Shown here: positions 7,826 through 8,976 of the stretch, piece after piece
Position numbering within the stretch: the stretch's first letter is position 1
Layout: each line of letters starts with the position of its first letter
Source: DASXRU01 sp039933315
GTDB taxonomy: Bacteria; Acidobacteriota; Blastocatellia; Pyrinomonadales; Pyrinomonadaceae
Direction of reading: 5' to 3'
NCBI GenBank assembly: GCA_039933315.1
Contig: JBDTOI010000166.1
Span: forward strand, 1 to 8,976
Length of the DNA stretch: 8,976 nucleotides
Program-made: the position numbers and the translations under genes
The notes under the pieces: generated by a model
The model's input: the letters and a program-made list of their open reading frames with translations, nothing else
Database searches by the model: none
What the model was told of the DNA's origin: nothing

Positions 7826-7937
7826 CCTTCCTTTCTTGGCGCCTTTGCGTGAAATCGCTTTTCACCGAACGCGCTTGTTTGCGAAAAACGGTTTTTCACG
7901 CAAAGGCGCTAAGAAAGGAAAACCATAAGGCGCAAAG
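7811..7937. repeat. Long imperfect inverted repeat (44-nt arms) between GH28 and esterase genes
   Basis: Arms 7811-7854 and 7894-7937 match as reverse complements at 40 of 44 positions, with a 39-nt loop. The left arm carries the last codons and stop of the GH28 gene. Read on the + strand, part of the element encodes FHAKALRKENHKAQR, a peptide type I recognise as a translated dispersed repeat in many environmental bacterial genomes, not a protein domain. A truncated copy in the opposite orientation lies at 8745-8836. The element could fold into a large mRNA hairpin between two co-directional genes. Confidence 0.85.
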
Positions 7938-7962
7938 AAAGCTGATCACCGGATCAAGATCC

Positions 7963-8736
7963 ATGAACGTTGTAAACACGATTGTTTTACTTCTCTTGTG
8001 CAGCCTCCAACTGGTGTCTGCCCACGCGCAGGCGACGCCCATGTCTGAAGACATGACGGCCACGACCATTTACCTGGCCGGCGATTCGACGATGGCGGAG
8101 AAACTGCCGGCAAAGCGGCCGGAAACAGGTTGGGGCGAAATGCTGCAGAAGTTTTTTCGCCCCAACGAAGTCATCGTTGAGAATCTTGCAAAGAACGGCA
8201 GAAGCACCCGTACGTTTATTGAAGAAGGACTCTGGCGGGGCCTGATTGAGAAAGTGAGGTCTGGCGACTATGTCTTTATTCAATTTGGTCACAATGATGA
8301 GGCGAAAGCAAAGACGGAACGCTACACGCCGCCTGCGGATTACCGAGCCAACCTGATCCGTTTTGTAACAGAGGTGCGTGAGCGTAAAGCCTTTCCGGTT
8401 TTGCTGACGCCGGTGATGCGCCGTCGATTTGATGCCGGCGGGAACTTTTACGACACCCATGGCGAGTATCCCGATATCGTCCGCGCCGTAGCCGCTGAAC
8501 AGAAAGTGCCTCTGATTGATATGCATCGCAAGAGCGAGATAGTTCTCAAGCAAGCGGGGCCGGACGGTTCCCGCAAACTCTTTTTGCAACTCGCCGCGAA
8601 CGAAAACGCCAATTATCCTCAGGGCATAGAAGACAACACCCATTTCAATCCCCTGGGCGCGGAACGGATGGCTGGATTGGTGGTGGCAGGCATCAAAGAA
8701 ACAAAGCTCAAGCTAGCGAGGTATTTGAACAAATAG
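7963..8736 (+). CDS. Secreted SGNH/GDSL esterase, rhamnogalacturonan acetylesterase-like (CE12)
   Basis: The 257-residue protein is expected to deacetylate pectin, most likely rhamnogalacturonan I. A Sec signal peptide spans about 1-22 (TIVLLLLCSLQLVSAHA, likely cut AHA-Q). The SGNH blocks are complete: YLAGDSTMAEK with nucleophile Ser42, NLAKNGRSTRTF with Gly79, FIQFGHNDEAK with Asn111, and DNTHFNPLGAERMA with Asp224 and His227. The GDSTMA block and the length fit the RhgT/YesT-type CE12 family; other carbohydrate esterases are possible. The frame is open from 7813, but those 50 extra residues are translated repeat sequence followed by this clear signal peptide, so ATG 7963 is chosen. A weak GGA at 7951-7953 is the only ribosome binding site seen. 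No promoter is evident in the 137-bp gap, so co-transcription with the GH28 gene is likely. Confidence 0.88.
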   Translation: MNVVNTIVLLLLCSLQLVSAHAQATPMSEDMTATTIYLAGDSTMAEKLPAKRPETGWGEMLQKFFRPNEVIVENLAKNGRSTRTFIEEGLWRGLIEKVRSGDYVFIQFGHNDEAKAKTERYTPPADYRANLIRFVTEVRERKAFPVLLTPVMRRRFDAGGNFYDTHGEYPDIVRAVAAEQKVPLIDMHRKSEIVLKQAGPDGSRKLFLQLAANENANYPQGIEDNTHFNPLGAERMAGLVVAGIKETKLKLARYLNK

Positions 8737-8744
8737 CTCAACAC

Positions 8745-8836
8745 CTGCGCCTTATGACTTTCTTTTCTTAGCGCCCCTGAGTGAAACCCGTTTCTGACAA
8801 ACCGGAGCGTTGGGTGAAAAGCGGTTTCTCGCAAAG
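8745..8836. repeat. Truncated inverted copy of the 7811-7937 repeat
   Basis: Positions 8745-8786 correspond to the reverse complement of the right arm of the first element, and the following bases (for example GGTGAAAAGCG near 8813-8823) match the reverse complement of its loop. Similarity continues into TTTCTCGCAAAG (8825-8836), the start of the second arm, and then ends. The minus strand encodes FHSGALRKESHKAQ, parallel to FHAKALRKENHKAQ of the first copy. It starts 8 nt after the esterase stop codon. Confidence 0.75.
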
Positions 8837-8921
8837 CAACGTGTCTGCGACGAGCAGATGCCTGGGTGGAAACGGCACACGGAGAAGTAATAACTTAGAG
8901 CGCACCCGATTCGCGTGAAGG

Positions 8922-8958
8922 TGGAGGGCGCCCAACCCCGAAGGGGTTGTGTCCTCCA
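8922..8958. repeat. Nested GC-rich hairpin, possible terminator or dispersed repeat
   Basis: An inner stem CAACCCC/GGGGTTG (8933-8939 with 8943-8949) has a GAA loop, and an outer stem TGGAGG/CCTCCA (8922-8927 with 8953-8958) flanks it. No T-tract follows. It resembles palindromic repeats I have seen in genomes of this kind and may continue past the window end. Confidence 0.5.
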
Positions 8959-8976
8959 GCCCAGGGTTGCCGCTTC

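Larger units (their letters stand above)
8737..8976. other. Gene-free 3' end of the window made of repeat remnants
   Basis: After the esterase stop codon I see no supportable gene on either strand. Open frames here are short and translate repeat sequence. The region holds a truncated repeat copy (8745-8836), about 85 bp without recognisable structure, and a nested hairpin (8922-8958) near the window end. Confidence 0.6.

Noticed and set aside
7813..7962. Upstream start for the esterase giving 50 extra residues
   Set aside because: The residues are translated repeat sequence (FHAKALRKENHKAQR type), and a clear signal peptide begins at ATG 7963.

Overview
The window is a compact pectin-degradation locus, read entirely on the + strand. 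It most likely comes from an Acidobacteriota bacterium, possibly a Blastocatellia/Pyrinomonadales-like lineage. The main reason is the first gene: a large Oar-type TonB-dependent receptor with an N-terminal carboxypeptidase-regulatory-like domain and no SusD partner, an architecture typical of that phylum. Moderate-to-high GC, Tat-exported glycosidases and abundant palindromic intergenic repeats agree with this. The taxonomic call is an inference; no rRNA or other marker gene is present.

Layout: positions 1-409 are a non-coding leader with a GC-rich hairpin at the window edge and two GntR/FadR-like operator palindromes (93-105 and 259-271). Positions 410-4111 encode the receptor. A 133-bp gap (4112-4244) holds a strong hairpin, a probable terminator. 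Positions 4245-6365 encode a Sec-exported fusion of a pectin methylesterase (CE8) and a PL10 pectate lyase. It overlaps by ATGA the Tat-exported GH28 polygalacturonase-like gene at 6362-7825. Positions 7963-8736 encode a Sec-exported SGNH/GDSL esterase resembling rhamnogalacturonan acetylesterase (CE12). The remaining 240 bp contain repeat remnants and no gene.

Proposed teamwork: the esterase domain removes methyl groups from homogalacturonan, the fused lyase cleaves the de-esterified chain, the GH28 enzyme trims galacturonate-containing oligomers, the CE12-like enzyme removes acetyl groups, and the receptor imports products across the outer membrane. No galacturonate catabolism gene, inner-membrane transporter or regulator lies inside the window.

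The least expected feature is that palindromic repeats sit at the gene junctions and shape the coding sequences. One supplies about the last 28 codons of the CE8-PL10 gene. Another supplies the last four codons and stop of the GH28 gene and a false upstream start for the esterase. A truncated, inverted relative of the second follows the esterase gene. I found no evidence for a wholly new enzymatic system; the novelty lies in the fusion, the repeat-driven gene ends and the candidate operators.
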